A stretch of 64,000 nucleotides of DNA from Muriicola sp041628355 (GTDB lineage: Bacteria; Bacteroidota; Bacteroidia; Flavobacteriales; Flavobacteriaceae). The notes beneath the pieces are model-generated. The model was given only the letters and a program-made list of their open reading frames with translations, was not told where the DNA came from and ran no database searches. Positions 54,419 to 63,067 of the stretch are shown here, piece after piece. Each line of letters opens with the position of its first letter. The stretch's first letter is position 1. The DNA is taken from positions 26,407 through 90,406 of the forward strand of contig JBFKPJ010000001.1 in assembly GCA_041628355.1 (NCBI GenBank). The letters run 5' to 3'. Position numbers and translations under genes: made by a program.

Positions 54419-56359
54419 ATGATCCATATTACGCTTCCCGACGGCACCGTCAAAACCTATCAGAAAGGGGCTACCCCCATGGATGTCGCCAAGGACATCA
54501 GTGAGGGGCTGGCCAGGAATGTGATTTCGGCTAAATACAATGACGTCATCGTCGAAACCGTGACACCCTTGAAGGAGGACGGTCGGCTCACCCTGTACAC
54601 CTGGAATGACGACCTGGGTAAAAAGGCCTTTTGGCATTCCTCCTCCCATGTGGTGGCACAGGCCATTGAAGAACTGTACCCGGGGGTCAAACTCACCATA
54701 GGCCCGGCGATCGAGAACGGATTTTACTACGATATTGACTTCGGGGAGCACAGCATTTCTGAGAAAGATTTCCCCAAGATCGAACAGCGGGCCCTGGAGA
54801 TCGCCAGAGGGAAACACCCTTACAAAATGAGGGAGGTTTCCAAAAAAGAGGCACTGGAATACTACCAAAAACAGGGAAATGAATACAAGGTAGAACTCAT
54901 CTCCAACCTGGAGGACGGAGAGATCACGTTCTGCGATCACGACACTTTTACGGACCTCTGCCGGGGTGGGCATATCCCGAATACGGGGTTTATAAAGGCC
55001 CTGAAGCTGCTGAGCGTGGCAGGAGCATACTGGAGGGGGGATGAGAAGAACCCCCAGCTTACCAGGGTTTACGGTATTTCATTTCCTAAACAAAAAGACC
55101 TTACCGAATACCTCGCCCTTTTGGAGGAAGCCAAGAAAAGGGACCACAGGAAACTGGGGAGGGAGCTGGAATTATTCACCTTTTCCCAAAAGGTGGGCCA
55201 GGGGTTGCCTTTGTGGCTTCCCAAAGGAGCAGCCCTGAGGGACCGCCTGGAGCAATTCCTGAAAAAAGCCCAGAAAAAAGCGGGGTACGAAATGGTGATA
55301 TCTCCCCATATCGGGCAGAAAGAGCTCTATGTGACCTCCGGGCATTATGCAAAATACGGGGAGGACAGTTTTCAGCCCATCCATACCCCCAAGGAAGACG
55401 AGGAATTCCTTCTGAAACCCATGAACTGCCCCCACCATTGTGAGATCTACAATGCTAAACCTTTCAGCTACAGAGAATTGCCTAAGAGGTATGCGGAGTT
55501 TGGAACGGTCTACAGGTATGAACAGAGCGGGGAGCTGCACGGCCTTACCCGGGTACGCGGCTTTACCCAGGACGACGCCCATATTTTCTGTACTCAGGAC
55601 CAGCTCGATCAGGAGTTCAAGAATGTGATCGACCTGTCGCTCTATGTACTGGGGTCCCTGGGATTCGAGAATTTTACCGCACAGGTCTCTATCCGCGACC
55701 TCGAAAAACCTGAAAAATATATCGGTTCCACTGAGAACTGGGAGAAGGCGGAGCAGGCAATCATCAATGCCGCCGAAGAAAAAGGCCTGAACTACGTGGT
55801 TGTTCCCGGTGAGGCGGCATTCTACGGCCCCAAACTGGATTTCATGGTGAAGGATGCCCTGGGCAGGAACTGGCAGTTGGGCACCATACAGGTGGATTAC
55901 AACCTCCCCGAGCGGTTCGACCTCACGTATAAAGGCAACGACAACGAACTGCACAGGCCGGTGATGATACACAGGGCTCCCTTTGGAAGTATGGAGCGAT
56001 TCGTCGCTTTACTCCTGGAACACTCAGGTGGGAATTTCCCCCTATGGCTTACCCCGGAACAGGCTATCGTTCTGCCTGTCAGCGAGAAACACGAAAAATA
56101 TGCTGAAAAAGTTTTAAAATCGCTAGAAAATCACGAAATTCGCGCGCTCGTTGACAAGAGAAATGAAACTGTCGGCAAGAAGATCCGTGAAGCGGAAATG
56201 AACAAGATCCCCTTCATGCTGATCGTGGGTGAGAACGAGGAATCTGAAGGAACCCTGTCCGTGAGAAGACACGGAGGAGAAGACCTGGGGGCCCTGTCCC
56301 TGGAAGGTTTCGCCGACTTGGTTCAAAAGGAAATAAATAGTACATTAAAGTCGTTTTAA
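54419..56359 (+). CDS. thrS: Threonine-tRNA ligase
   Basis: A 646-residue class II synthetase: TGS domain (ITLPDGTVKTYQKGATPMDVAKDI), editing domain with FWHSSSHVVAQAIEELYP, the catalytic core (PMNCPHHCEIYNAKPFSYRELPKRY, RVRGFTQDDAHIFCT), and an anticodon-binding domain (KHEKYAEKVLKSL). It charges tRNA-Thr. First gene of an operon with infC, rpmI and rplT, a conserved arrangement also known from E. coli. Confidence 0.96.
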   Translation: MIHITLPDGTVKTYQKGATPMDVAKDISEGLARNVISAKYNDVIVETVTPLKEDGRLTLYTWNDDLGKKAFWHSSSHVVAQAIEELYPGVKLTIGPAIENGFYYDIDFGEHSISEKDFPKIEQRALEIARGKHPYKMREVSKKEALEYYQKQGNEYKVELISNLEDGEITFCDHDTFTDLCRGGHIPNTGFIKALKLLSVAGAYWRGDEKNPQLTRVYGISFPKQKDLTEYLALLEEAKKRDHRKLGRELELFTFSQKVGQGLPLWLPKGAALRDRLEQFLKKAQKKAGYEMVISPHIGQKELYVTSGHYAKYGEDSFQPIHTPKEDEEFLLKPMNCPHHCEIYNAKPFSYRELPKRYAEFGTVYRYEQSGELHGLTRVRGFTQDDAHIFCTQDQLDQEFKNVIDLSLYVLGSLGFENFTAQVSIRDLEKPEKYIGSTENWEKAEQAIINAAEEKGLNYVVVPGEAAFYGPKLDFMVKDALGRNWQLGTIQVDYNLPERFDLTYKGNDNELHRPVMIHRAPFGSMERFVALLLEHSGGNFPLWLTPEQAIVLPVSEKHEKYAEKVLKSLENHEIRALVDKRNETVGKKIREAEMNKIPFMLIVGENEESEGTLSVRRHGGEDLGALSLEGFADLVQKEINSTLKSF

Positions 56360-56395
56360 CACGCATCAACAAAGTTTAATTAAAAATAAGTAGCC

Positions 56396-56950
56396 ATAGC
56401 AATACGAAGAAGATTTAAACCCCAACCCAGGAGGGAGAACAAGAACCCTCACAATATCAATGACAAGATTTCAGCCTCCGAGGTACGCCTTGTAGGAGAC
56501 AACGTGGAAATGGGGGTTTACCCGATCAGGCAGGCCCTGAGCAAAGCAGAAGAGATGGGATTGGACCTCGTGGAGATTTCCCCGAATGCAGCGCCACCGG
56601 TATGTAAGATCATAGATTACAAGAAATTCCTTTACGAGCAGAAGAAGCGCGAAAAGGTGATGAAAGCCAAGGCTACCAAGGTGATCGTCAAGGAGATCCG
56701 GTTCGGACCCAATACGGATGACCACGATTACGATTTTAAAAAGAAACACGCGGAGAAATTCCTAAAGGAAGGGGCCAAATTAAAGGCCTATGTCTTTTTC
56801 AAAGGACGATCCATCGTGTACAAGGACAAGGGGGAGATCCTGTTGCTAAGACTGGCCCAGGATCTGGAAGAATACGGAAAGGTGGAACAGATGCCCAGGC
56901 TGGAAGGAAAGCGGATGACCATGTTCATCGCCCCCAAGACCAAAAAATAA
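56396..56950 (+). CDS. infC: Translation initiation factor IF-3, with AUA start
   Basis: The 184-residue protein has the complete IF-3 layout: N-domain starting (M)AIRRRFKPQPRRENKNPHNIND, linker (KKFLYEQKKREKVMKAKATK) and C-domain (HAEKFLKEGAKLKAYVFFKGR). The first ATG in frame, at 56504, would remove 36 conserved residues including the IND-KIS block, whereas ATA at 56396 is the codon at the family's N-terminus. IF-3 genes commonly use rare starts (AUU in E. coli) because IF-3 rejects non-AUG starts and so controls its own synthesis. There is no recognisable SD upstream. Confidence 0.85.
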   Translation: MAIRRRFKPQPRRENKNPHNINDKISASEVRLVGDNVEMGVYPIRQALSKAEEMGLDLVEISPNAAPPVCKIIDYKKFLYEQKKREKVMKAKATKVIVKEIRFGPNTDDHDYDFKKKHAEKFLKEGAKLKAYVFFKGRSIVYKDKGEILLLRLAQDLEEYGKVEQMPRLEGKRMTMFIAPKTKK

Positions 56951-56988
56951 GAGTATTAAAGCGAGATAAATCATAAGATAAAGGAACA

Positions 56989-57186
56989 ATGCCTAAGATG
57001 AAAACCAAATCCAGTGCCAAGAAGCGTTTTAAGCTTACCGGTTCTGGAAAGATCAAGAGACAGCACGCTTACAAAAGTCACATCCTGACTAAAAAATCAA
57101 AGAAGCGTAAGCTCCGTCTGACACATTCAACATTGGTACACCCTGCCGATGAAAACAGTATCAAGGAACAGTTGCGCCTGAAGTAA
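56989..57186 (+). CDS. rpmI: Ribosomal protein bL35
   Basis: A 65-residue basic protein with the L35 signature MKTKSSAKKRFKLTGSGKIK and AYKSHILTKKSKKRK. It follows infC by 38 nt and precedes rplT, the standard order. Confidence 0.95.
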   Translation: MPKMKTKSSAKKRFKLTGSGKIKRQHAYKSHILTKKSKKRKLRLTHSTLVHPADENSIKEQLRLK

Positions 57187-57271
57187 GGCGCGAGAAGGTA
57201 AAAGTATTAACCGTGGAGTCGGGCTTAAAGCGCTTAAAAAAAAGCCGCCTGCTACAAAAAACTAAAGAAAA

Positions 57272-57616
57272 ATGCCAAGATCAGTAAATTCAGTTGCTTC
57301 CCGAGCCAGAAGGAAAAAGGTGCTCAAGCAAGCCAAAGGGTACTTTGGAAGACGTAAAAATGTGTGGACCGTAGCCAAGAACGCCGTGGAAAAGGCCATG
57401 GTGTATGCCTACAGGGACCGCAGGAACAAAAAGAGGAACTTCCGTTCCCTGTGGATCGCCCGTATCAATGCGGGAGCCAGGATGCACGGAATGTCCTATA
57501 GCCAGTTCATGGGGAAGGTGAAAGCCAACAACATCGAACTCAACAGGAAAGTGCTGGCCGACCTGGCCATGAACCACCCTGAGGCTTTTAAGGCAGTGGT
57601 TGAAAAAGTAAAATAG
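57272..57616 (+). CDS. rplT: Ribosomal protein bL20
   Basis: A 114-residue basic helical protein: MPRSVNSVASRARRKKVLK, then YFGRRKNVWTVAKNAVEKAM and NIELNRKVLADLAMNHP. It is an early assembly protein of the large ribosomal subunit and in some bacteria represses its own operon. The 85-nt gap before it contains GGCTT (57222-57226) able to pair with AAGCC (57242-57246). A terminator follows 18 nt later. Confidence 0.95.
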   Translation: MPRSVNSVASRARRKKVLKQAKGYFGRRKNVWTVAKNAVEKAMVYAYRDRRNKKRNFRSLWIARINAGARMHGMSYSQFMGKVKANNIELNRKVLADLAMNHPEAFKAVVEKVK

Positions 57617-57634
57617 TCCATCATAATCTCGCTT

Positions 57635-57665
57635 AAAAACCCTTCAGATCTGAAGGGTTTTTTTA
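57635..57665 (+). terminator. Intrinsic terminator of the thrS-rplT operon
   Basis: AAAAACCCTTCAGA pairs with TCTGAAGGGTTTTT, then more T: a perfect palindromic stem. It can also serve the convergent YjbQ gene. Confidence 0.92.
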
Positions 57666-57687
57666 TGGCCCCATTTCAGAGGCCCCT

Positions 57688-58116
57688 TTATGTACCCCAT
57701 AAGGTAAGAAGAAGTTTTCTCCCTAAGGCCCTGTCCCGGTGCTCACAGAGATAGATCCCCTGCCAGGTACCCAGGTTCAGCGATCCCAAAGAGACCGGAA
57801 CCTGTACGCTGGAACCCATAAGCGAGGCCTTGATATGGGCGGGCATGTCATCCGGACCTTCATAGGTATGCCTGTAGTATGGTGCATTTTCCGGGACCAT
57901 GTGATTCAGGTGTCGTTCAAAATCATCGCGCACGGTTGGATCTGCATTCTCGTTGATGGTCAGGCTGGCAGAAGTGTGTTTGATAAAGACTTGCAACATG
58001 CCCATGCTGATCCCCCGGATCTCAGGTAATTCCTGCAGGACCCGGGAGGTGATCAGGTGCATCCCCCTCGGATAAGGGGCAAGGGCAATTTCTTTTTGAA
58101 ACATTATCATAGGCAT
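57688..58116 (-). CDS. YjbQ family protein (UPF0047, secondary thiamine-phosphate synthase-like)
   Basis: A 142-residue protein with FIKHTSASLTINENADPTVRDDFE, LNHMVPENAPYYRHTYEGPDD and LNLGTWQGIYLCEHRDR, the three conserved blocks of UPF0047. Relatives weakly complement thiamine-phosphate synthase mutants, but the physiological role is unclear. Starts at ATG 58116, with GGAAG 5 nt upstream; ATG 58110 and 58104 are possible. Confidence 0.88.
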   Translation of the reverse strand: MPMIMFQKEIALAPYPRGMHLITSRVLQELPEIRGISMGMLQVFIKHTSASLTINENADPTVRDDFERHLNHMVPENAPYYRHTYEGPDDMPAHIKASLMGSSVQVPVSLGSLNLGTWQGIYLCEHRDRALGRKLLLTLWGT

Positions 58117-58166
58117 GTCTTCCAATTACTTTGCCTTAAAGTAACACAGAAATAAAAGAATACAAA

Positions 58167-58174
58167 TACATTTG
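58167..58174 (+). promoter_or_regulatory. -7 promoter element of the HAD phosphatase gene
   Basis: TACATTTG ends eight bases before the ATG at 58183, giving a very short leader. No -33 TTG at normal spacing. Confidence 0.45.
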
Positions 58175-58182
58175 CAATCGGA

Positions 58183-58998
58183 ATGAAGTTACCAACCCAT
58201 TTTAAGGGAATTCGCCTGGTAGTGACCGACATGGACGGCACCCTGTTGAACCCTGACCACGAGGTCAGCGAACGGTTCTTTCAATTGTTCGATGCGCTGA
58301 GCAAAAAAGGCGTGGTATTCGCGGCAGCCAGCGGGAGGCAATACAACAGCATCGTCTCCAAATTGGAGCGGATCAGCGACCGGATCTACGTGATCGCAGA
58401 GAACGGGGGACTGGCTATGTTTGGAAAAAGGGAAATTGTCTCCACTCCTCTGAATCCGGCTACCAAGAACTCCATCCTCAATTCCCTGGGTCGTGCCGGG
58501 GATATACACCCCGTACTCTGTGCACGAAATAATGCATATGTATCGGGTCATTCCCGGGATTTTCTTCGAATTCTCAGGGAGTACTATACGGAATTTGAGG
58601 TGATCGACGACCTCTACCTCTTCGAGGAGGAAGTGATGAAAATAGCCGCCTACCACTTCGAAAGTTCAGAACAGTACATCTATCCCCTGGTGTCTGGTCA
58701 TGAGGATTCGCTCATGGTCAAGATCTCCGGCAGGCACTGGGTGGATATTTCCCATCCCCTGGCCCACAAGGGATATGCCCTGGAAAAGATCCAGAGGGAA
58801 CTCGGCATTGGCCCCAAACAGACCATGGTTTTTGGGGACTACAACAACGACCTGGAAATGCTGGCCCTGGCTGATTACAGCTTTGCCATGGCCAACGCAC
58901 ATCCCAATGTGGCAAAGGCAGCCCGGTATGCAACCCTGAGCAACCAGGAGATGGGAGTGGAGGTGATCCTGGAAAAACTGCTGCAAAGCCTTGGCTAG
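58183..58998 (+). CDS. Cof-type HAD-IIB phosphatase
   Basis: A 271-residue protein with HAD motif I TDMDGTLLN (D16 nucleophile, D18), motif II AAASGRQ, and motif IV FGDYNNDLEML; the IIB cap lies between about 85 and 190. Members dephosphorylate sugar phosphates, flavin or pyridoxal phosphates with broad overlap, so the substrate is not predictable. Convergent with the next gene, overlapping by four bases. Confidence 0.88.
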   Translation: MKLPTHFKGIRLVVTDMDGTLLNPDHEVSERFFQLFDALSKKGVVFAAASGRQYNSIVSKLERISDRIYVIAENGGLAMFGKREIVSTPLNPATKNSILNSLGRAGDIHPVLCARNNAYVSGHSRDFLRILREYYTEFEVIDDLYLFEEEVMKIAAYHFESSEQYIYPLVSGHEDSLMVKISGRHWVDISHPLAHKGYALEKIQRELGIGPKQTMVFGDYNNDLEMLALADYSFAMANAHPNVAKAARYATLSNQEMGVEVILEKLLQSLG

Positions 58999-60353
58999 GT
59001 CTTTTGTTTCTTCTTTCTGGCCGCCGGGAAGAGTACATTGTTCAAGATAAGCCTGTACCCAGGAGAATTGGGATGGAGTTCCAGCTCCGTCTTGGGATCC
59101 CCCACCCTGTGCTGGTAGTCCTCCGGATCATGGCCTCCGTAGAAGGTAAAAAATCCTTTTCCTTTGATCCCGTGGATGTAACGGGCCTCCCCATTGAGTT
59201 TGTTCTCCCCCAGAACAAGTACCGTAGGCTTGACCTCCGTGCGTTCGAAGGCCGTGGTCTGCCCCATGAACCCTTTAACCAGGTATGTGTGATTCTGACA
59301 GAGCATGGTGGGTACAGGATCCCATTTGGCAGAGAAATCCATCAGGGTGAAATAATCTGATTCCCTGGGGACGTTCCTCCGTTTGTTGGTCATATCTATG
59401 GACGAGAATTCATATCTCAGGGGATTGCGTTCCAGGGTGAAATTCTCAAAGGCGAAGGTGTTTCCAAAATTCAGCTTTGCCTGGTAGTTGGGTTCAGACG
59501 GGTCTCCGTCGAACATGGGTTCGCAAATATCCACTCCCTGGGCGGCGAGGGCGATATCGAAACTGTCGGTCGCAGAGCACATGGCAAACATGAATCCCCC
59601 TCCGATCACGTAATCCCGTATCTTCCAGGCCACCGCACCTTTTTCCTCGGAGACCTTTGAAAATCCAAGCCTGGCCGCCAGGGCTTCCGCATTGAGTTTC
59701 CCTTCAATATACCAGGGCTGGGTGCGGTACGCCTGGTAGAACTTCCCGTATTGCCCTGTAAAATCCTCGTGATGGAGGTGGAGCCAGTCATACAGAGCGA
59801 GCTGGTCATTGAGGACCTCTTCGTCATAAACCGTCACGTACGGGATCTCCGCATAGGTGAGTACCATGGTCACGGCATCGTCCCAGGGCTGATTTTCCTT
59901 GGGACTGTACACCGCGATCTTGGGCGCCTTTTCCAGGATCACTGCCTCCTGGTTCTGTGAAGGGCTGCTGATAGCATCCAGGATGGCTCCGGCTTTCTCA
60001 TCCGAGATCACTTCAAAGGTCACTCCCCTGATCTGGCATTCTTTTCGGATCATTTCCCCGTCGGGAAGTAAAAAGGATCCCCCCCTGTAATTGAGCAGCC
60101 ACTGTACTTTCTGCTGCTTGGTAAGCACCCAGTACGTGATCCCGTAGGCCTTCAGGTGGTTCTTCTGGCTTTCCGCATCCATGGGCAACAGGATCATGGT
60201 AGCCAGGGCAGATGAACAAAATGAAAGAAAGAGGCAAAGGACCAAAAAGGGTTTTGCCCAACGGGCAAGTAGAGGTGATCGAGGGCTATTTACAGCCTTC
60301 CCTGAAAAGATAGGGTGTTGACTCAGAGATTTAAAACGGGACTTCGTTATCAT
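58995..60353 (-). CDS. Secreted protein of unknown function (family often labelled asparagine synthetase B)
   Basis: The 452-residue protein has an internal hydrophobic signal segment (FLVLCLFLSFCSSALA, about 36-51) after a long N-terminus, then MILLPMDAESQKNHLKAYGITYW and a conserved body (GGGFMFAMCSATDSFDIALAAQG, FMGQTTAFERTEVKPTVLVLGE). Relatives in Bacteroidota are often named asparagine synthetase B. I see neither an N-terminal catalytic Cys for glutamine hydrolysis nor the SGGxDS ATP-pyrophosphatase loop, so that name is not supported. Begins within the last 23 bases of dnaB. Confidence 0.72.
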   Translation of the reverse strand: MITKSRFKSLSQHPIFSGKAVNSPRSPLLARWAKPFLVLCLFLSFCSSALATMILLPMDAESQKNHLKAYGITYWVLTKQQKVQWLLNYRGGSFLLPDGEMIRKECQIRGVTFEVISDEKAGAILDAISSPSQNQEAVILEKAPKIAVYSPKENQPWDDAVTMVLTYAEIPYVTVYDEEVLNDQLALYDWLHLHHEDFTGQYGKFYQAYRTQPWYIEGKLNAEALAARLGFSKVSEEKGAVAWKIRDYVIGGGFMFAMCSATDSFDIALAAQGVDICEPMFDGDPSEPNYQAKLNFGNTFAFENFTLERNPLRYEFSSIDMTNKRRNVPRESDYFTLMDFSAKWDPVPTMLCQNHTYLVKGFMGQTTAFERTEVKPTVLVLGENKLNGEARYIHGIKGKGFFTFYGGHDPEDYQHRVGDPKTELELHPNSPGYRLILNNVLFPAARKKKQKT

Positions 60354-61884
60354 CGGGGTCCAGGTCTGGATTATCGTTCATCGAACTGCCAAAGGCGTCG
60401 TCCGCACTCGGCAGATTTTTCGTGATGAACGGGTTCTCCCCATCGGCATTCATCTTGGATTGGAATTCAAATGGAGAATCAAAGTCATCCAAGTTATCAA
60501 ATTTACCGAGTTGTCCAATGAACTTTAACCTAATATTATCGAGCCCCCCATTCCTGTGCTTGGCCACGATAAACTCGGCCTGACCCTGGGTGGGCGTGCG
60601 CTCCTCATCGTCCCACTCGTCTATCTTGTAGTATTCCGGACGGTAGATGAAGGACACGATATCCGCATCCTGTTCAATGGCACCTGATTCCCTGAGATCC
60701 GAAAGGATCGGCCTTTTGCTCCCTCCCCTTGTTTCCACGGCACGTGAGAGCTGAGACAGGGCGATCACCGGCACATTGAGCTCTTTGGCCAGTGCCTTTA
60801 AATTCCGGGAGATGGTCGATATTTCCTGCTCCCTGTTCCCGCCTTTTTGGCTGCCCCCGGCCGTCATCAGCTGGAGGTAGTCCAGCACGATGAGCTTGAT
60901 CTTATGCTGAGATGCCAGCCTCCTGGCTTTGGCGCGAAGGTCAAAAATAGAAAGGGAAGGAGTGTCATCGATAAAGAGGGGGGCAGACTCCAGCGCCTTT
61001 ACCTTGACGTTGAGTTGTTCCCACTCGTGTTTTTCGAGCCGACCCGTACGCAACTTTTCGGATGAAAGTCCGGTCTCCGAAGAAATAAGCCTTGTGATGA
61101 GCTGTACAGAGGACATCTCCAGGGAAAAGAAGGCTACCGGGATATTGGAATTCACAGCGATATTCCTTGCCATGGAGAGCGTGAGGGCCGTCTTTCCCAT
61201 ACCAGGTCTTGCAGCAATGATGATCAGGTCACTGGGTTGCCAACCGGACGTGAGTTTGTCCACCTTGTCAAAACCGGAAGGGATTCCGCTGAGTCCTTCT
61301 TTGTTGGAGATCTCCTCGATCTTTTTCTTGGCCTGAATGACAAGGTTCTGGGCAGTTTCGGCTGATCGCTTGAGGTTGCCCTGGGTGACCTCGTAGAGTT
61401 TCGCTTCTGCGTTGTCCAGAAGATCAAAAACGTCAGTACCCTCATTGTAAGCTTCTTCGATGATCTCACTTGAAATCTTGATCAAACTGCGCTGGATATA
61501 CTTTTGAAGTATGATCCTGGCGTGAAACTCGATGTGGGCAGAACTGGCCACCTTTTGGGTGAGTTTGATCAGGTAAAAGTCGCCCCCGACCAGATCCAGC
61601 TTCCCTTCCTTTCGCAACTGGGCAGAAACGGTTAATAAATCGACCGGTTCGGAACTTTCAAAGAGTTTGTAAATGGCCTCGTAAATAGACCGGTGTGCAT
61701 CCTTGTAGAATACATCCGGATGCAGGATGTCGATCACTTCGTCAACCCCCTTTTTGTCGATCATCATAGCCCCAAGCACAACTTCCTCTAAATCAACTGC
61801 TTGAGGGGGTATTTTACCCTTCTCAAGGCTGATCAGAGAAGCTTTGCCTATGTTATGGCCTATGACCGGACTGGGTTTTTCCAT
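60331..61884 (-). CDS. dnaB: Replicative DNA helicase DnaB
   Basis: The 517-residue protein has the N-terminal primase-binding domain (PPQAVDLEEVVLGAMMID) and the C-terminal RecA-type motor: Walker A ARPGMGKTALTLSMA, Walker B KLIVLDYLQLM, and SQLSRAVETRG plus SDLRESGAIEQDADIV. It unwinds DNA at the fork as a hexamer. Start at ATG 61884 (MEKPSPV), since TTG 61893 adds only three residues. The unknown secreted gene overlaps its end. Confidence 0.95.
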   Translation of the reverse strand: MEKPSPVIGHNIGKASLISLEKGKIPPQAVDLEEVVLGAMMIDKKGVDEVIDILHPDVFYKDAHRSIYEAIYKLFESSEPVDLLTVSAQLRKEGKLDLVGGDFYLIKLTQKVASSAHIEFHARIILQKYIQRSLIKISSEIIEEAYNEGTDVFDLLDNAEAKLYEVTQGNLKRSAETAQNLVIQAKKKIEEISNKEGLSGIPSGFDKVDKLTSGWQPSDLIIIAARPGMGKTALTLSMARNIAVNSNIPVAFFSLEMSSVQLITRLISSETGLSSEKLRTGRLEKHEWEQLNVKVKALESAPLFIDDTPSLSIFDLRAKARRLASQHKIKLIVLDYLQLMTAGGSQKGGNREQEISTISRNLKALAKELNVPVIALSQLSRAVETRGGSKRPILSDLRESGAIEQDADIVSFIYRPEYYKIDEWDDEERTPTQGQAEFIVAKHRNGGLDNIRLKFIGQLGKFDNLDDFDSPFEFQSKMNADGENPFITKNLPSADDAFGSSMNDNPDLDPDDNEVPF

Positions 61885-61992
61885 AGAGGACAAAAGTATG
61901 CATTAACCTTAAGTTAACATTTAATTTCGAAATTCGGATATTAACCGTTCATCAACAATCTCCTTGTTGATAAGTTACGAATTTGTGTTCAT

Positions 61993-62028
61993 AACAGAAA
62001 AAAACCGGAGATGAAGTTCTCCGGTTTT
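61993..62028 (-). terminator. Intrinsic terminator after accA
   Basis: On the minus strand AAAACCGGAG, loop, CTCCGGTTTT with a following T-run: a 10-bp stem (AAAACCGGAG at 62001-62010, CTCCGGTTTT at 62019-62028) located 25 nt past the accA stop and before dnaB. Confidence 0.9.
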
Positions 62029-62052
62029 CCTCAACGCTTTTAGCACAGTCGA

Positions 62053-63006
62053 TTACCCGCTGAAAACACCCATATTGCTATACTTGTCCATTCGCATTTC
62101 AACGAGCTTGTCTGGTGATAACTTTTTGAGTTCTTCGTAGTGCTTGCTTATTTTGTTCTTGACGATCTCGAAGGCTCTTTCCCGGTTGGCATGAGCACCG
62201 CCCTCCGGTTCCTTGACGATCTCGTCTATCAGTTTGAGCTTTTTCATATCGGAAGCCGTAAGCTTGAGGGCCTCGGCAGCTACTTCTTTGTATTCCCAGC
62301 TGCGCCAGAGGATGGAAGAGCAGGATTCCGGGGAGATCACTGAATACCAGGTATTCTCGAGCATGAGGACCTTGTCTCCCACACCTATGCCAAGTGCCCC
62401 TCCCGAAGCGCCTTCCCCTATGATCACCACGATGATCGGCACCTTCAGACGGGTCATCTCCAGGATATTGCGCGCAATGGCCTCTCCCTGACCCCTCTCT
62501 TCTGCCTCAATACCGGGATACGCACCAGGGGTATCGATAAAACTCACGACAGGGATGTTGAATTTTTCTGCAGACTTCATCAGTCTCAGGGCCTTGCGGT
62601 ATCCTTCAGGATTCGCCATCCCGAAATTTCGCAGCTGCCTTGTTTTGGTGTTGTATCCTTTCTGTTGTCCGATGAACATATAACTCTGGTCCCCGATCTT
62701 CCCCAAACCGCCTATCATGGCCTTGTCATCCTTCACATTGCGGTCTCCGTGCAACTCGAGCCAGGTTTCCCCGCAGATAGCCCGGATATAATCTAACGTG
62801 TAGGGCCTGTTAGGGTGCCTTGAGAGCTGCACCCTCTGCCAGGCAGTTAGGTTCTTAAAGATCTCTTTCCGGGTCTCGGAAAGTTTCTTTTCTATCTGTT
62901 TACAAGTGTCGGTGACATCCACATCACTCTCCTCACCAATGATCTGGCACTTTTCCAGCTGTTCTTCCAGTTCCTTGATGGGGAGTTCAAAATCCAGGTA
63001 TTCCAT
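62053..63006 (-). CDS. accA: Acetyl-CoA carboxylase carboxyltransferase subunit alpha
   Basis: A 317-residue protein typical of AccA: LDFELPIKELEEQLEKC at the start, HPNRPYTLDYI, FGMANPEGYRKALRLM, FIDTPGAYPGIEAEERGQ, GEGASGGALGIGVGD, and SVISPESCSSILWR. It forms the carboxyltransferase with AccD and makes malonyl-CoA for fatty acids. The zinc-carrying AccD is not in the window. Confidence 0.95.
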   Translation of the reverse strand: MEYLDFELPIKELEEQLEKCQIIGEESDVDVTDTCKQIEKKLSETRKEIFKNLTAWQRVQLSRHPNRPYTLDYIRAICGETWLELHGDRNVKDDKAMIGGLGKIGDQSYMFIGQQKGYNTKTRQLRNFGMANPEGYRKALRLMKSAEKFNIPVVSFIDTPGAYPGIEAEERGQGEAIARNILEMTRLKVPIIVVIIGEGASGGALGIGVGDKVLMLENTWYSVISPESCSSILWRSWEYKEVAAEALKLTASDMKKLKLIDEIVKEPEGGAHANRERAFEIVKNKISKHYEELKKLSPDKLVEMRMDKYSNMGVFSG

Positions 63007-63067
63007 CTCGAGTTAGTTTCAGTTGATTCAGCCCACAAATATAAACTTTATACGGAAACCAGTTCTT

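Noticed and set aside
58995..60353. Assignment as asparagine synthetase
   Set aside because: Catalytic Cys and ATP-binding loop of that enzyme are absent and the protein appears to be exported.
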